This document shows, one piece after another, positions 1-10,763 of a stretch of 64,000 nt of DNA. Source of the stretch: Spiroplasma endosymbiont of Amphimallon solstitiale (lineage in GTDB: Bacteria > Bacillota_I > Bacilli_A > Mycoplasmatales > VBWQ01). A program made the position numbers and the translations under genes. The notes beneath the pieces are model-generated. The model did not search any database. It saw nothing but the letters and a program-made list of their open reading frames with translations, and was not told the origin of the DNA. Location: assembly GCF_964030965.1 (NCBI RefSeq), contig NZ_OZ034999.1, positions 806,001-870,000 of the forward strand, written 5' to 3'. Within the stretch, counting starts at the first letter, position 1, and each line of letters begins with the position of its first letter.

Positions 1-1
1 T

Positions 2-364
2 GTAATTGTAAAATTATATGATTCTAAGAAAAATGATTTATTTGCAACTAAAGCATTTGAGGTAGAAGGGTTTACTAAGCAATTATCAAAGAAAGAATTT
101 GAAACAATTTGAAAAGTAAATTGTGAATTAGATTTAGAAGAAACACTTAAGAAAATTGAAATGTCAAAAAAACGTAGTGGTAAAATTAAAATAAAAAGAA
201 AGACAGCAGAAGAAAAAGCAGCAATTAAAAAAGAAAATGAAGCCGTTAAACTTGCAATTGAAGAAGAACGTTTACAAAATAAAGAAAATAAAAAACGTGC
301 TAAAAATTTAGAAAAACCTAAAATTGCAATTCATGATAAATTTTCTGGATGAAAAGATAAATAA
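2..364 (+). CDS. Conserved hypothetical protein, C-terminal part (5' end outside window)
   Basis: The frame is open from base 2 and ends in TAA; one in-frame TGA reads as Trp. The visible 120 residues end in a strongly charged Lys/Glu tail (about residues 53-105) that looks helical or disordered and may bind nucleic acid. I recognise no family. It lies 36 bases upstream of the DUF2779 gene on the same strand, so the two may be co-transcribed. The true start is not in the window. Confidence 0.6.
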
Positions 365-400
365 ATCTTTATTTTTAAGTAGGCAATTGGGTGATATGTA

Positions 401-2155
401 ATGAAAATTTATAAAGATGATTATAAGCATTTCCGTATTTGTCGAAAACTTTCATGATTTTTAAATGCAAAAAATTATGCTTTAGCTAAGCATTTAATTG
501 AAGAGAAAAAGATAATAAATTTTGTTGAACTAACTCATACTAAAACAAGTAGTAAATTTAAATCTAATTTAATTACTATTTCTGATTTAGACGATGATAC
601 ATTTGAAAATAATTATAATGAAGAAGATGATTCTGAATTTTATCTTGGTGAAACAATTGCAGACGGTATTGAAACTGGGCACTATGCTCAAGAATATTTT
701 AAAGTAAAATATTCTTGTTTTAATTTTGAGTCTGAACCGGGTAATAATGTCATAGAAATTATTAATAATAAAGAGTATGATGTTTTATTTGAACCAAGAT
801 TTGAATATCAGGGTTGTGTTACTAAGTGTGATATTTTAAAACGAAATAATGATGGTTGGGATTTAATTGAAGTAAAAGCAGTAACTTGAGTTAAAGAAGA
901 ACATATGTGAGATTTACTTTATCAGTATGATATTTTAACTAAATGTGGAATTAAAGTAGTTAATACTTATATTATGTATTTAAATAATAATTATGTTAAG
1001 AAAGAAAAAATAGATTTAAATGAATTATTTATTGTTAATGGATCAACTTGACAAAAAAGTCCTAATACTAAAAAAAGTTTTAGTCTTTTTGAATCAATTC
1101 AAGATGAAATTTTAAATAATAATTTGAAATTACAATATGAAAATATTAAGAATATTATTAAAATTAGTGATATTGACGAAATAGTTAAATTATTAACTTT
1201 ACCTTATTGTCATGAAAATAGTAATCAATTTTGTCCTCATATTTTTAAATATTTTTCTATTCATAATACTATTTTTGAATTATATCGTTTAAGAAAAACT
1301 AAGAAAGCATTGTGATATTATGAAGAAGATTTGTTAGAAATTAATGATGAAAGATTATTACCATTTTTAATAAAGTCTAATTTACATTTAAGACAATATG
1401 ATGTAATTAAAAATGGTGAAAAATTAATTGATGGCAATAAATTTGTTGATTTAAAAATTGAATACAAAAAGTACCAATATCCAATTTATATGTATGATTT
1501 TGAGACTATGAAATCTGCAATACCTAAGTTTAAAAATAGTAAACCATATCAACAAATTCCTTTTCAATATTCTGTCCATGTATTATTAGCACCAGATTTT
1601 GATTTTAAAACTTATAAATCAATTAAACATTATGAATTTTTAGCAGATGGCAATGATGATCCAAGAGAAATGTTAACAAAAAAATTATGTCATGATTTAA
1701 TTAATATTCATGGTAAGGGTACGTATGTTGCTTATAATCAATCATTTGAGAAATCTGTTCTTAAAAAATTAGCTTATTATTATCCTCAATATAAAAATAA
1801 ATTATCATTAATTCATGATGGTACTATTGATTTACAAGATTTTTTTAAAGAATTTAAAATTTATAAAGAACAGTTTTATGGTTCTCTTTCAATTAAAAAA
1901 ACTTTACCAGCATTTGAACCTTCCTTTTCTTATGAAGGATTAGTTATTAAAAAAGGAGATATGGCATCAGAAGTTTTTCGTAGAAGAGTTGAAAATAACA
2001 TTAGTTTAACTAATTGAATTCATAATTTTCGTGAAAATATGTTAAAATATTGTGCTCAAGATACTTTAGGTATGGTAGTATTATTCTGACATGTAAAAAA
2101 TATTATTGAAATGTACAAAGCAAAAATTGAGGGCGAAAATTATGAAAAAATTTAA
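401..2155 (+). CDS. DUF2779 domain-containing nuclease-like protein
   Basis: A 584-residue protein in code 4. The N-terminal half has a PD-(D/E)XK-like signature: D144, then E157-V-K159 in a DLIEVKA stretch, as in Cas4/RecB-type nucleases. The C-terminal half is the DUF2779 region: YDFET (D366, E368) and a later CAQDT (D554), the layout of a DnaQ-like 3'-5' exonuclease fold. Known: DUF2779 proteins are common in mollicutes and have no settled role. Inference: a two-domain nuclease in DNA repair or defence. ATG 401 is the first start after a GGGTGA ribosome site. The end overlaps the fmt start by 14 bases, so translation is probably coupled. Confidence 0.8.
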
Positions 2156-3089
2156 AATTTTATTTATGGGTTCTTCTTTTTTTTCTGAAAATATTTTAAA
2201 AACATTGTTATTAACAATGAAAAATGAAATTGAAATAGTTGGTGTTGTTTGTCAGCCAGATCGTAAAATTGGTCGTAAACAAGAAGTTGTTCCTTTAGCA
2301 ATTAAACAATTGGTACAAGAATATCAAATCCCTGTTTTCCAACCCGAAAATATTATTGAAAGTTTAAAAGATTTACAATTATTAAATATTGATGTTATTC
2401 TTACTTGTGCTTATGGGCAATTTTTACCAAAAGCAATTTTAAATTTACCAAAATATAAATGTTTAAATATTCATGCTTCATTATTACCATCATTGCGTGG
2501 TGGTGCCCCTATTCAATGAGCAATTATTAATGGATTACAAACTACTGGTATTACATTAATGAAAATGGTAAGTAAAATGGATGCAGGAGCAATTTATGTT
2601 CAAGAACAAGTTTCAATTGGTATTGAGGATACATATACTTCTTTAGTTAATAAGTTGATAACTTTAGCACAAAATATGTTAATAAAATATTTATTAAAAA
2701 TCATTAATAATGAAATACAAGAGCAAGAACAAGATGAAAATAAAGTAACTTTTGGTTTAAATATTAAAAGAAGTGATGAAAAAATTAATTGAAATCTTTC
2801 AGCACAATTAATTTCATGTCATGTTCGTGGATTGTATAATACACCAATTGCTTATACTACGTTGAATGATAATATATACAAAATTCATCAAGTAGCAGTA
2901 ACTAATGAATTATCAAATGCTCTGCCAGGAACAATTGTTGCAATAAATAAATTAGGTATTATTGTTGCCACTAAAACTAATAACATAGTAATTAAAGTTA
3001 TTCAACCAGCAGGTAAAAAAGAAATTATAGCAGCTTGTTACTATGGTTCTAAAATTAATCCAATTGCAATTGGTTTTATCTTTAAATAG
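2142..3089 (+). CDS. fmt: Methionyl-tRNA formyltransferase
   Basis: 315 residues, the usual length. It puts a formyl group from 10-formyl-tetrahydrofolate on initiator Met-tRNA. Diagnostic motifs are visible: LFMGSSFFSE at the N terminus, VVCQPDRKIGRK, the catalytic block NIHASLLPSLRGGAPIQWA with the Asn/His pair, and the later KMDAGAIY carrying the conserved Asp. The C-terminal RNA-binding domain ends in GFIFK. Start ATG 2142 gives the MKKFKILF opening and overlaps the upstream gene; an earlier in-frame ATG would lack the normal N terminus. TGA codons within the gene are Trp. Confidence 0.95.
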
Positions 3090-3130
3090 TAAAAAATAAC
3101 TAATATTTTTTAGTAATCTAAGAGGAAAAG

Positions 3131-3697
3131 ATGTATCGTTTTTGCTCAATTAAATATTTAGCAATGACTGGTATTATTACTGGTTTATTAGTAACAATTG
3201 GTTATTGTTCAACTTTTCTTTTTGGTTGAGCAATTACTAGTTTATTTGGTGGAAATTCTACTTTGCAATTATTTGATGCTGTTTTTATTCCATTTTGTGC
3301 TTTTTTTGAAGGGCCAATGCTGTTATTTGCAGGACCAATTGCGGGTGGCATTTTTGATTTAATTAGTGGTGTTAAAATTGTGGTTATTCCTATTACAATT
3401 TTTATTAGAATTTTAATGTTTTTTGTTATTAAGTTATTAATTAATAAATCTTGATGAAGTACTGTTTATACTTTCTTTTTTGCTGCTATTTTATTACTTA
3501 TTTACCCATTGTCTTATTTAGTAATTTATCAAGATTATGCTATTACAGTTAATGAATTAATTACTGATAGTATTCAAGCTGTCTTTGCTTATTTTGTTGC
3601 TATTCCAATTTATTATGCTCTTAGTAAAAATAAAATTAGATCAAATTATAGTTTTTGAAATGATCAAGAATTTGATTATTTAAAACCTGAATTGTAA
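3131..3697 (+). CDS. ECF-transporter substrate-binding (S) component-like membrane protein
   Basis: 188 residues with about five hydrophobic helices, an AMTGIITGLLVTIG-type first helix and a glycine-rich GPIAGGIFDLISG loop; this is how small S components of energy-coupling-factor vitamin transporters look. Substrate cannot be told. RBS AGAGGAAAAG lies just ahead of ATG 3131. Oddity: IS30 begins at 3686, so the last codons and the TAA stop are IS30 end sequence; the native C terminus has been replaced. Function may be kept because only the tail is changed. Confidence 0.6.
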
Positions 3698-4746
3698 ATA
3701 TAAATGGGACAGTTTTTTAAAATAATTGTATTAAATCTATTGGTCTTTTATAAGATAGTGATTTTCTGGGTGTAGAATTAATTTGAAATGCTATAGTATT
3801 TAAATCTTTTTGTTTATATGAAGATAGATCTGTAGATTTTGGTAAATATCTTCTTAAAATACCATTATTATTTTCATTTAAACCTCTTTGACAAGGTTTA
3901 CCAGGATCTGCAAAATAAATCTTAACATTACAATTTTTTTCGATTAATTTTCATTTACTAAATTCTTTACCACGATCAAAAGTAATAGTTTTAACTGTTC
4001 CTTTTTGTAACTTTGAAATAAATTTTATTATACTTTTTGTAATATTTTCTGATTTATTATTTTTAGTTGCTAAAGGAATTGTGGTTTTTGATCATATATC
4101 AGCTAAAGTAATAATAGAACTTTTATGATCTTTACCAATGATAGTATCACCCTCTAAATGACCAAATTCTTCTATATTTTTAATATTAGGAATGATTAAA
4201 TTTCTTTCATGAATAGACTTACAATTATTAATTCTGCCCCTAGTTTCTTTTTGTTTGTGAGGTTTATTTTTTCCTTTTCTCAATAAGTTATTTTCATCAA
4301 AACCCATTCGATTTGTTTTAAACATGTTATATAAAGTTTTTGTTGAAATACTTTTTATTTTATTTTCCTTTAAAAAATTAGCAATTATATCAAGAGCATA
4401 ATTTTTAGTAATTAACAAATGATTAATAGTATTAATTTCTATTAAAGTTAAAATTATTAATTTTCTACCTGCATTTTGTTTATTTTTTTGAATTTTATTC
4501 AATATTTCTAATGGTAATAAGTTTTGATTTAATAATCTACAAACTCTATGTACAGTTGATTTACTATAATCAATGGCTTTTGCTATTTTACGAATCGAAA
4601 ATCCATAACTTTTATATTCTTTTATTGCTATTATTGATTCAATAGTCAGATACTTATACATTGTGCTAATTCCTTTCTTTTCTTAATTATAGAATTAACA
4701 CAATTTAATTTTTATATAAGTGTCCTTTTTAATTTTACAATTCAGG
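3686..4746 (-). mobile_element. IS30-family element, complete copy
   Basis: 1061 bp. Ends are CCTGAATTGTAAATATAAA on the left and, reading inward from the right, CCTGAATTGTAAAATTAAA, so the terminal repeats share 13 bases. The transposase runs on the minus strand. The flanks (AAA left, AAT right) do not form the 3-bp duplication seen at two other copies, so the insertion may have been followed by a deletion. Near-identical copies recur across the window, so the family has been active recently. Confidence 0.95.
3717..4661 (-). CDS. IS30-family transposase
   Basis: 314 residues. N-terminal helix-turn-helix (YGFSIRKIAKAIDYSKSTVHR) binds the element ends; the C-terminal RNase-H-like core has the IS30 triad: D in EGDTIIG, D in TFDRGKEF, E in GLNENNNG. 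It ends in RPIDLIQLF. RBS AGAAAGGAATTAGC precedes the ATG. The frame is uninterrupted in this copy, so it is one of the possible sources of active enzyme for the other copies. Confidence 0.93.
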
Positions 4747-4752
4747 AATAAT

Positions 4753-4785
4753 AAAAAAATGAATATAATAATTATTCATTTTTTT
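4753..4785. terminator. Rho-independent terminator-like hairpin
   Basis: Arms of 12 bases (AAAAAAATGAAT and its complement) around a 9-base spacer, T-rich on both sides. It lies 4 bases past the stop of the minus-strand lipoprotein gene. Confidence 0.6.
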
Positions 4786-4950
4786 ATTTTAAATAATAGT
4801 TAGCGTATATTCACTATTAAATTGAATTTCACCAATTGAAAATTTTACTTTAATAACATCACCTTTTGCAAAATAAGTTCCATCATTTACGGACTTACTT
4901 ACTTTAACTTTAAAGTGGTCACCTTGTTTCATAAGATCAGCAATTCTTTC

Positions 4951-5113
4951 TTTTAATTATGTAGAAAAGTATGGATGACCAAAAATTATTCATCAATTTA
5001 CACTTAAAATATTATTTTTAATTAAAAATTTGTTAAAAGTAACATTATTTAGTGTAAAAATTCTCTAAAAATAACACTTTATCATGTATCATTACTTTTC
5101 TACAAAATTAAAG
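4951..5113 (-). repeat. 163-bp MITE, copy 1
   Basis: Ends match the IS1595-type element at 6390-7530 (CTTTAATTTTGTAGAAAAGT type). Perfect 8-bp target duplication ATTCTTTC at 4943-4950 and 5114-5121. No coding capacity; the interior holds an A/T palindrome around TTTTTAATTAAAAA. Confidence 0.92.
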
Positions 5114-5462
5114 ATTCTTTCTCCTAAAGAATAAATTGGACTTTTTAGATAGTTTGTTAAATCTGTATCAACTAATAATTTTGATTTAGGTTGTCCAATT
5201 TTAAATTCTGGAATATCATTAAAGTTATTTAATGATATGTTAGATGTGGTTGGTAATTTAGGTAATACAAGACCATCATTTGGGTTGGATAAAATATTTA
5301 ATAAATAATTGTCAGATAATTGTTTATTATTTTTTTCAAAAAATATAGTTACTGTACCACCTGTAATTACGTAATCTGTATGATCTATTTTTTTATTAAT
5401 TATTGGTGAATAAGATTTAACTTTCATATTAATGGATTGTGTATCACTGTGTTTAAAAATTC

Positions 5463-5625
5463 TTTTAATTATGTAGAAAAGTATGGATGACCAAAAATTA
5501 TTCATCAATTTACACTTAAAATATTATTTTTAATTAAAAATTTGTTAAAAGTAACATTATTTAGTGTAAAAATTCTCTAAAAATAACACTTTATCATGTA
5601 TCATTACTTTTCTACAAAATTAAAG
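5463..5625 (-). repeat. 163-bp MITE, copy 2
   Basis: Same sequence and orientation as copy 1. Perfect 8-bp target duplication AAAAATTC at 5455-5462 and 5626-5633. It lies in the same lipoprotein gene as copy 1. Confidence 0.92.
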
Positions 5626-6389
5626 AAAAATTCTATATTTTCCTTGGCCACTAATTGTTTTTAATTTTAAAATATCAACTAAAAAGTTACCAGCATCAGC
5701 AGATTTAGCTTTAGCAGTTTCGCTATCATTCTCTAATAAATTGCTGGCAGTAATATTGTTTAGTTGAATAGAGTTTCATTTTGTTAATTTAGTTATATTA
5801 TTTTGATAGATATCTAATTTGATTGTTGAATTATTATTTGAATTTAAAAAATTAAAATCTTTTTGTACTTGCATATTCATTTTTAGATTATCATCTGATT
5901 GACATGCAATGAGTGAACTTGTACTAACTGTTGTTAAAATAACTGCTGTCATTAATTTAAATAAAGTTTTCATATTTTTCATATTTTTTTTCTCCTTTTA
6001 AATCTAGAAAAATTTTAGTTATTTTTAATATTTTATTAATTCCTGAATTGTAAAATTAAAAAGGACACTTATATAAAAATTAAATTGTGTTAATTCTATA
6101 ATTAAAAAAAGAAAGGAATTAGCACAATGTATAAGTATCTGACTATTGAATCAATAATAGCAATAAAAGAATATAAAAGTTATGGATTTTCGATTCGTAA
6201 AATAGCAAAAGCCATTGATTATAGTAAATCAACTGTACATAGAGTTTGTAGATTATTAAATCAAAACTTATTACCATTAGAAATATTGAATAAAATTCAA
6301 AAAAATAAACAAAATGCAGGTAGAAAATTAATAATTTTAACTTTAATAGAAATTAATACTATTAATCATTTGTTAATTACTAAAAATTA

Positions 6390-7530
6390 CTTTAATTTTG
6401 TAGAAAAGTAGTGGTATTAGTAAAATTAGCAAAAATATATTTTTATATGGTATTTTTAATATTAAAGAGGTGATTTTAAATGAATAAAAATACAGTAAAA
6501 GAAATTTTAAATAATTTGTCTGATAAAGATTTTATTGAGATTTTTAGAGAAAATAAAACTAGAATTAAACAAATTGAGAAAAAAGAAAAATTTGAAGCAG
6601 TCGAACAAAAATTCAAAGAGAAAGGGATTCAATGTCCAGATTGTAGTTCTTTTTTGTGTACTAAATATGGTAGTAAAGATTATAAGCAAAGATATAAATG
6701 TAAAAGTTGTAATATTACTTTTCATGCTTTTAAAAATCATTATTTTTATTGAAGTCATTTATCTCATGATCAATGAGATTTATTGATACAAATAGCTACT
6801 TTAGGTCAATCTGCTTACATTATTTCTCAATTTATTAATACTACAAATAAAACTGCCTGATTTAATCGTCAAAAATTTATGAAATCAACACAATTAGTAA
6901 AAACACAAAATCAATTTGTAAAATTAAAAGCTAGAATTGAAATTGACGAAACTTTTATCAAAGAAATTCATAAAGGAAACTTTAAAGATCCAAATGATCC
7001 AAGAAAACAATGAATTGAAGAAAATGCTAAAGATTTAAATTGTTGTATTCAAATGGCAATTGATGAAAACCGAAATATCTATGCTCAAACAACAAATACT
7101 AAAAGATTAAATAAAAAATGAGTACAAGAAAACTTAACATCGAAACTTATCGAAGAAAATTCAATTATAGTTTGTGATATGCAAGTATTATATGATACAG
7201 TAGCTAAACAAACTAAATCCACTATCCAGCAGTTTAAATCAAAAGAAAATAAAGAATTAAATTATAAAAAATTAAGTAATGTCAGTAAAATACAATCAAG
7301 TTTAAAAGAATTTATTACTCATTACCATGGCATTGGATTTACCAATATTCAAAATTACCTCAATTTATGGAAATGAAAATATCAACACTACGGATTAACC
7401 CCTTATCAAAAATCCAATGTGTTATATTTCAGTTTGTAAAAAAAATAAATCCCAAAATTTAATAAAATCAAATTTTAAGTCAAGTTGATGACTTTTTTTA
7501 TTTTACCACTACTTTTCTACATAATTAAAA
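6390..7530 (+). mobile_element. IS1595-family element, likely autonomous partner of the MITEs
   Basis: 1141 bp, begins CTTTAATTTTGTAGAAAAGT and ends with the near complement (ACTTTTCTACATAATTAAAA). Perfect 8-bp target duplication AAAAATTA at 6382-6389 and 7531-7538, the duplication length known for IS1595. Its ends are almost those of the seven 163-bp MITEs in the window. Contains one transposase gene. Confidence 0.88.
6480..7439 (+). CDS. IS1595-family transposase
   Basis: 319 residues. A short helical N terminus is followed by a zinc ribbon (CPDC…CKSC, about residues 58-79), then a DDE-type core with EIDETFIKE, a second Asp in IIVCDMQV, and a C-terminal YHGIGFTNIQNYLNLWKWKY block, the arrangement of IS1595 transposases. 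RBS AAAGAGGTGA sits 7 bases ahead of ATG 6480. Frame is whole in code 4. It is the only intact gene of this family in the window and the obvious source of enzyme for the MITEs. Confidence 0.85.
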
Positions 7531-8432
7531 AAAAATTATGCTCTTGATATAATTGCTAATTTTTTAAAGGAAAATAAAATAAAAAGTATTTCAACAAAAA
7601 CTTTATATAACATGTTTAAAACAAATCGAATGGGTTTTGATGAAAATAACTTATTGAGAAAAGGAAAAAATAAACCTCACAAACAAAAAGAAACTAGGGG
7701 CAGAATTAATAATTGTAAGTCTATTCATGAAAGAAATTTAATCATTCCTAATATTAAAAATATAGAAGAATTTGGTCATTTAGAGGGTGATACTATCATT
7801 GGTAAAGATCATAAAAGTTCTATTATTACTTTAGCTGATATATGATCAAAAACCACAATTCCTTTAGCAACTAAAAATAATAAATCAGAAAATATTACAA
7901 AAAGTATAATAAAATTTATTTCAAAGTTACAAAAAGGAACAGTTAAAACTATTACTTTTGATCGTGGTAAAGAATTTAGTAAATGAAAATTAATCGAAAA
8001 AAATTGTAATGTTAAGATTTATTTTGCAGATCCTGGTAAACCTTGTCAAAGAGGTTTAAATGAAAATAATAATGGTATTTTAAGAAGATATTTACCAAAA
8101 TCTACAGATCTATCTTCATATAAACAAAAAGATTTAAATACTATAGCATTTCAAATTAATTCTACACCCAGAAAATCACTATCTTATAAAAGACCAATAG
8201 ATTTAATACAATTATTTTAAAAAACTGTCCCATTTATATTTACAATTCAGGATTAATTAAAAATAATTTTCTGATATAAATTATATATTTTTAGCACTTA
8301 TTAATGATTTTCATAATAATTTTCTTTTGTTAATGTTGTTTTAATAATTTTAAAGTTGAATAAAAAATCTTTAGTGAATAAAAAATAATATTTAAAAAAT
8401 GTTATTTTTGAATTAAATATTTTATATAAACT

Positions 8433-9718
8433 TTAAATTGGTTGTTCTGGATTGATTGTAACATCTAATTCATTAGATTTACCATATAAGGTTAATGGAA
8501 TAGAATAATATAGTTCGTTATTGTTAGCATACATTAAACAATTATTAGCAAATTGATTTTTATTTAATTCTGTTAGAAGCTCATAGAAATTATATGTTTG
8601 TCAACCTTTATTAACATTACCTTCTCAATAATATAAATTTCCAGAAAAAGTTGAACTCTTATCTAATTTTAAAGTTAGAATATAGTCAGATTTAGTATTA
8701 TTTAAAAATATATAATAATCTATATTTACCTTTTTATGAGGTAATACATTTATTTTTTGAGATGGATATTTTAATGTTACTGATTCAGAATTTGTATTTG
8801 TGGTACTATAACTAAAGTTAAAATTAAAGGTTGTTTCTTCAAAAGGTATTGATATTTTTTCACTTATACCAACATCATATGTATTAGTAACAGAATAAGT
8901 ATTTGTTACTTCTTTATCGTATTCTTGTGTACTAAGTTGTTGTTCAAGGTTTGTATTATTTTTAAGTTCTGTTTGTTCAGAAGTTTCAAAGGTCTTAGTT
9001 AAATTTCATTATTTTTAATATTAAGTTTCATATTTTCCAATCAATAACCTTTATTTTTCATATGACCCATTACAAGAATATCTAGAAAATTTCATATATT
9101 AAAATCAAATTCTTGTCTATAACTTAAAGTAATTTCACCTTTATAGTCACCAGTTCCTTCAATTATAGCACTTGTAGTATTAATAGACCCTTTAATATTA
9201 AAATCATTAATAGTTAAAATACTAGCATCATAATTTATGCTTTTGATACCAATTAAAAGTTCCTCTTTGGTTGGAATTAAATTTTTTGCTAAAATTTTAA
9301 TAAATCCTAGGTTTTGATTTGCTATAAGTAAATTTAAGTCTTTTTTCTCTTGTGTGGTTGTAATATTTATATTTATCGTTTTTTCACCCGTAAAGTTTAT
9401 AGAAGTACTTAATGCAATTATTTTTATAATTAATTTTCTATTTTTAATATCAGTATCTTGTAGAGGTGTATTATTATTTTTACTAATTTTTACATCGCTT
9501 AGTTGTAAATTTGAAAATGTTTTTTTTCTTAATTTATTAATTAATTCAACTTTAAAAACTTTTACATTATTATCAAGTGTTGTAATGTCTAAGTTATCAG
9601 ATAAACCTTTTAAATCTTTTTTATGTACAGGATATACTGCTCCTCCACAAGCAACTAAACTAATACTTGTTGGTGTTGTAACCATTAAAGATAATATAAA
9701 TCTTAGCAGTTTTCTCAT
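8433..9718 (-). pseudogene. Fossil lipoprotein gene with ETX/MTX2-like (aerolysin-type) toxin part
   Basis: The N-terminal part has a lipoprotein signal ending in SISLVAC at about residue 24, behind GGTGGTAAATAATT. The middle has two repeated beta-rich segments of the kind seen in other spiroplasma lipoproteins. The C-terminal part, near 8450-9000, looks like the ETX/MTX2 pore-forming family: a Thr/Ser-rich alternating strand region, then VLPHKKVNIDYYIF. Broken, with about one break, and otherwise little decayed, so a recent loss. Family call is from motif pattern only and is moderate; the lipoprotein signal is clear. Confidence 0.55.
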
Positions 9719-9815
9719 AATTATTTACCACCTTATCTTTTTCTTATTAAATTTTTTTTATTGTTTAAATTTTGGTAATTTACTAGGATTATCAATTTTT
9801 GAGCCAGTAGCAAAA

Positions 9816-10546
9816 TTACTGTGTTCTATTATTTTTTTTTACATTTCATTTTGAAAGATTTTGATTGAATGATCTTGCATTAAAAAACATTTTATTCATA
9901 TTTGTTACATTAGAAGTATTTCAATTTGAAATATTTTGATTAAATGTTAAAGCATTAGCAAACATTGAATTCATATTTATTACATTTGATGTATTTCAAT
10001 CTGCAAGACTTTGATTAAATGCAATGGCATTTTGAAAGATAAGACTTAAATCTGTTACTTTTGAAATGTCTCACTTTGAAATATCTTGATTGAAGACAAT
10101 AGCATCTCAAAACATGTGTTTTAAAGAAGTTATTTCTTTTAATTATGTAGAAAAGTATGGATGACCAAAAATTATTCATCAATTTACACTTAAAATATTA
10201 TTTTTAATTAAAAATTTGTTAAAAGTAACATTATTTAGTGTAAAAATTCTCTAAAAATAACACTTTATCATGTATCATTACTTTTTTACAAAATTAAAGC
10301 TTGAATTTGATCAATGATGTTTTTATAAAATCCAATTTGAACAATTTCTTTGCTATTTACATTTGATAAATCTGTTTCATTAGTTGTTATTTGTTTGCCA
10401 TCTTTGTCAATGTAAATTGTGTCCTGTTGAGTTTTATTAATTATATGTACATTTTGTTGCGAACTACTATTTAAATTAACATTATTTACATTTCCAACAG
10501 TAATTGTAATTGCTAAAATACTTAATGTTGTTAATATTTTTTTCAT
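9816..10546 (-). pseudogene. BspA-like (DUF285) surface protein gene, chimeric across a MITE
   Basis: The 5' part (10300-10546) encodes a signal peptide (KKILTTLSILAITITVGNV) and a spacer ending GFYKN. The 3' part (9816-10136) encodes DUF285 repeats: four copies of the FNQxLSxWNTSNVTNMxxMF unit. A 163-bp MITE joins them, but unlike all other copies it has no target duplication, so the two parts were probably brought together by recombination or deletion at the MITE. The 3' end reads NRTQ-stop after an A9 run; one base fewer would give a longer tail (…SKLPKF). Such proteins are exported and bind host surfaces in other bacteria. RBS AGGAGGGAGGG is strong. Confidence 0.75.
10137..10299 (-). repeat. 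163-bp MITE, copy 3 (no target duplication)
   Basis: Both ends are normal, but the 8 bases outside differ (GTTATTTC left, CTTGAATT right). It joins two parts of DUF285-type coding sequence. Confidence 0.9.
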
Positions 10547-10704
10547 ATTATTAACACCCTCCCTCCTTTATTTTTTGTTATTATAATTTTACATGATTTT
10601 AAAAACTAGTTATTTATGTATATATCTTTTCATATATTGTTAAGTGATAGTTTAATATATTTATAACATTATCTGCAACTTTCGATTTAATTTTATTTAA
10701 ACTT

Positions 10705-10713
10705 TGGTATACT
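10705..10713 (+). promoter_or_regulatory. Extended -10 promoter for lepA
   Basis: TGGTATACT, 51 bases ahead of the lepA start, fits the TGnTATAAT extended -10. No clear -35 element. Confidence 0.45.
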
Positions 10714-10763
10714 AAAACATAGTAAATAGTTTATAAGCAAAAGATAGGTGAATAAATAATATT

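Larger units (their letters stand above)
4789..5982 (-). pseudogene. Lipoprotein gene interrupted by two MITE copies
   Basis: Starts at 5982 behind AAAAGGAGAAA with a lipoprotein signal: KLMTAVILTTVSTSSLIAC, where the Cys would be lipidated by Lgt and Spase II. The downstream sequence is Ser/Asn/Lys-rich and has no family I recognise. Two 163-bp MITEs (5463-5625 and 4951-5113), each with its own 8-bp target duplication, cut the gene into three pieces; each MITE supplies the stop to the piece ahead of it (…NFVEK). The pieces read continuously if the MITEs and one duplication each are ignored, so the loss is recent. The remaining product, if made, is a short lipopeptide. Neighbours are IS30 copies on both sides. 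Confidence 0.8.
6042..8251 (+). mobile_element. IS30 copy carrying an IS1595-type insertion
   Basis: 1061 bp of IS30 once the inner 1141-bp element and its 8-bp duplication are subtracted. The flanks carry ATT on both sides (6039-6041 and 8252-8254); in fact ATTAATT flanks both ends. The transposase frame (6127-8220) is split after residue 87 by the inserted element, so this copy cannot make the full enzyme. Confidence 0.93.

Noticed and set aside
2952-3149. Minus-strand frame across the end of fmt
   Set aside because: Antisense to a certain gene and without a ribosome site.
3686-8251. SpV1-type filamentous phage remnant, because of IS30-type transposase
   Set aside because: SpV1-type phages carry an IS30-like gene, but the units here are plain 1061-bp insertion sequences with one gene and their own ends.
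9354-9854. 166-codon plus-strand frame over the fossil lipoprotein
   Set aside because: Hydrophobic low-complexity translation of the reverse strand of AT-rich coding DNA; the minus-strand lipoprotein signal is far better.
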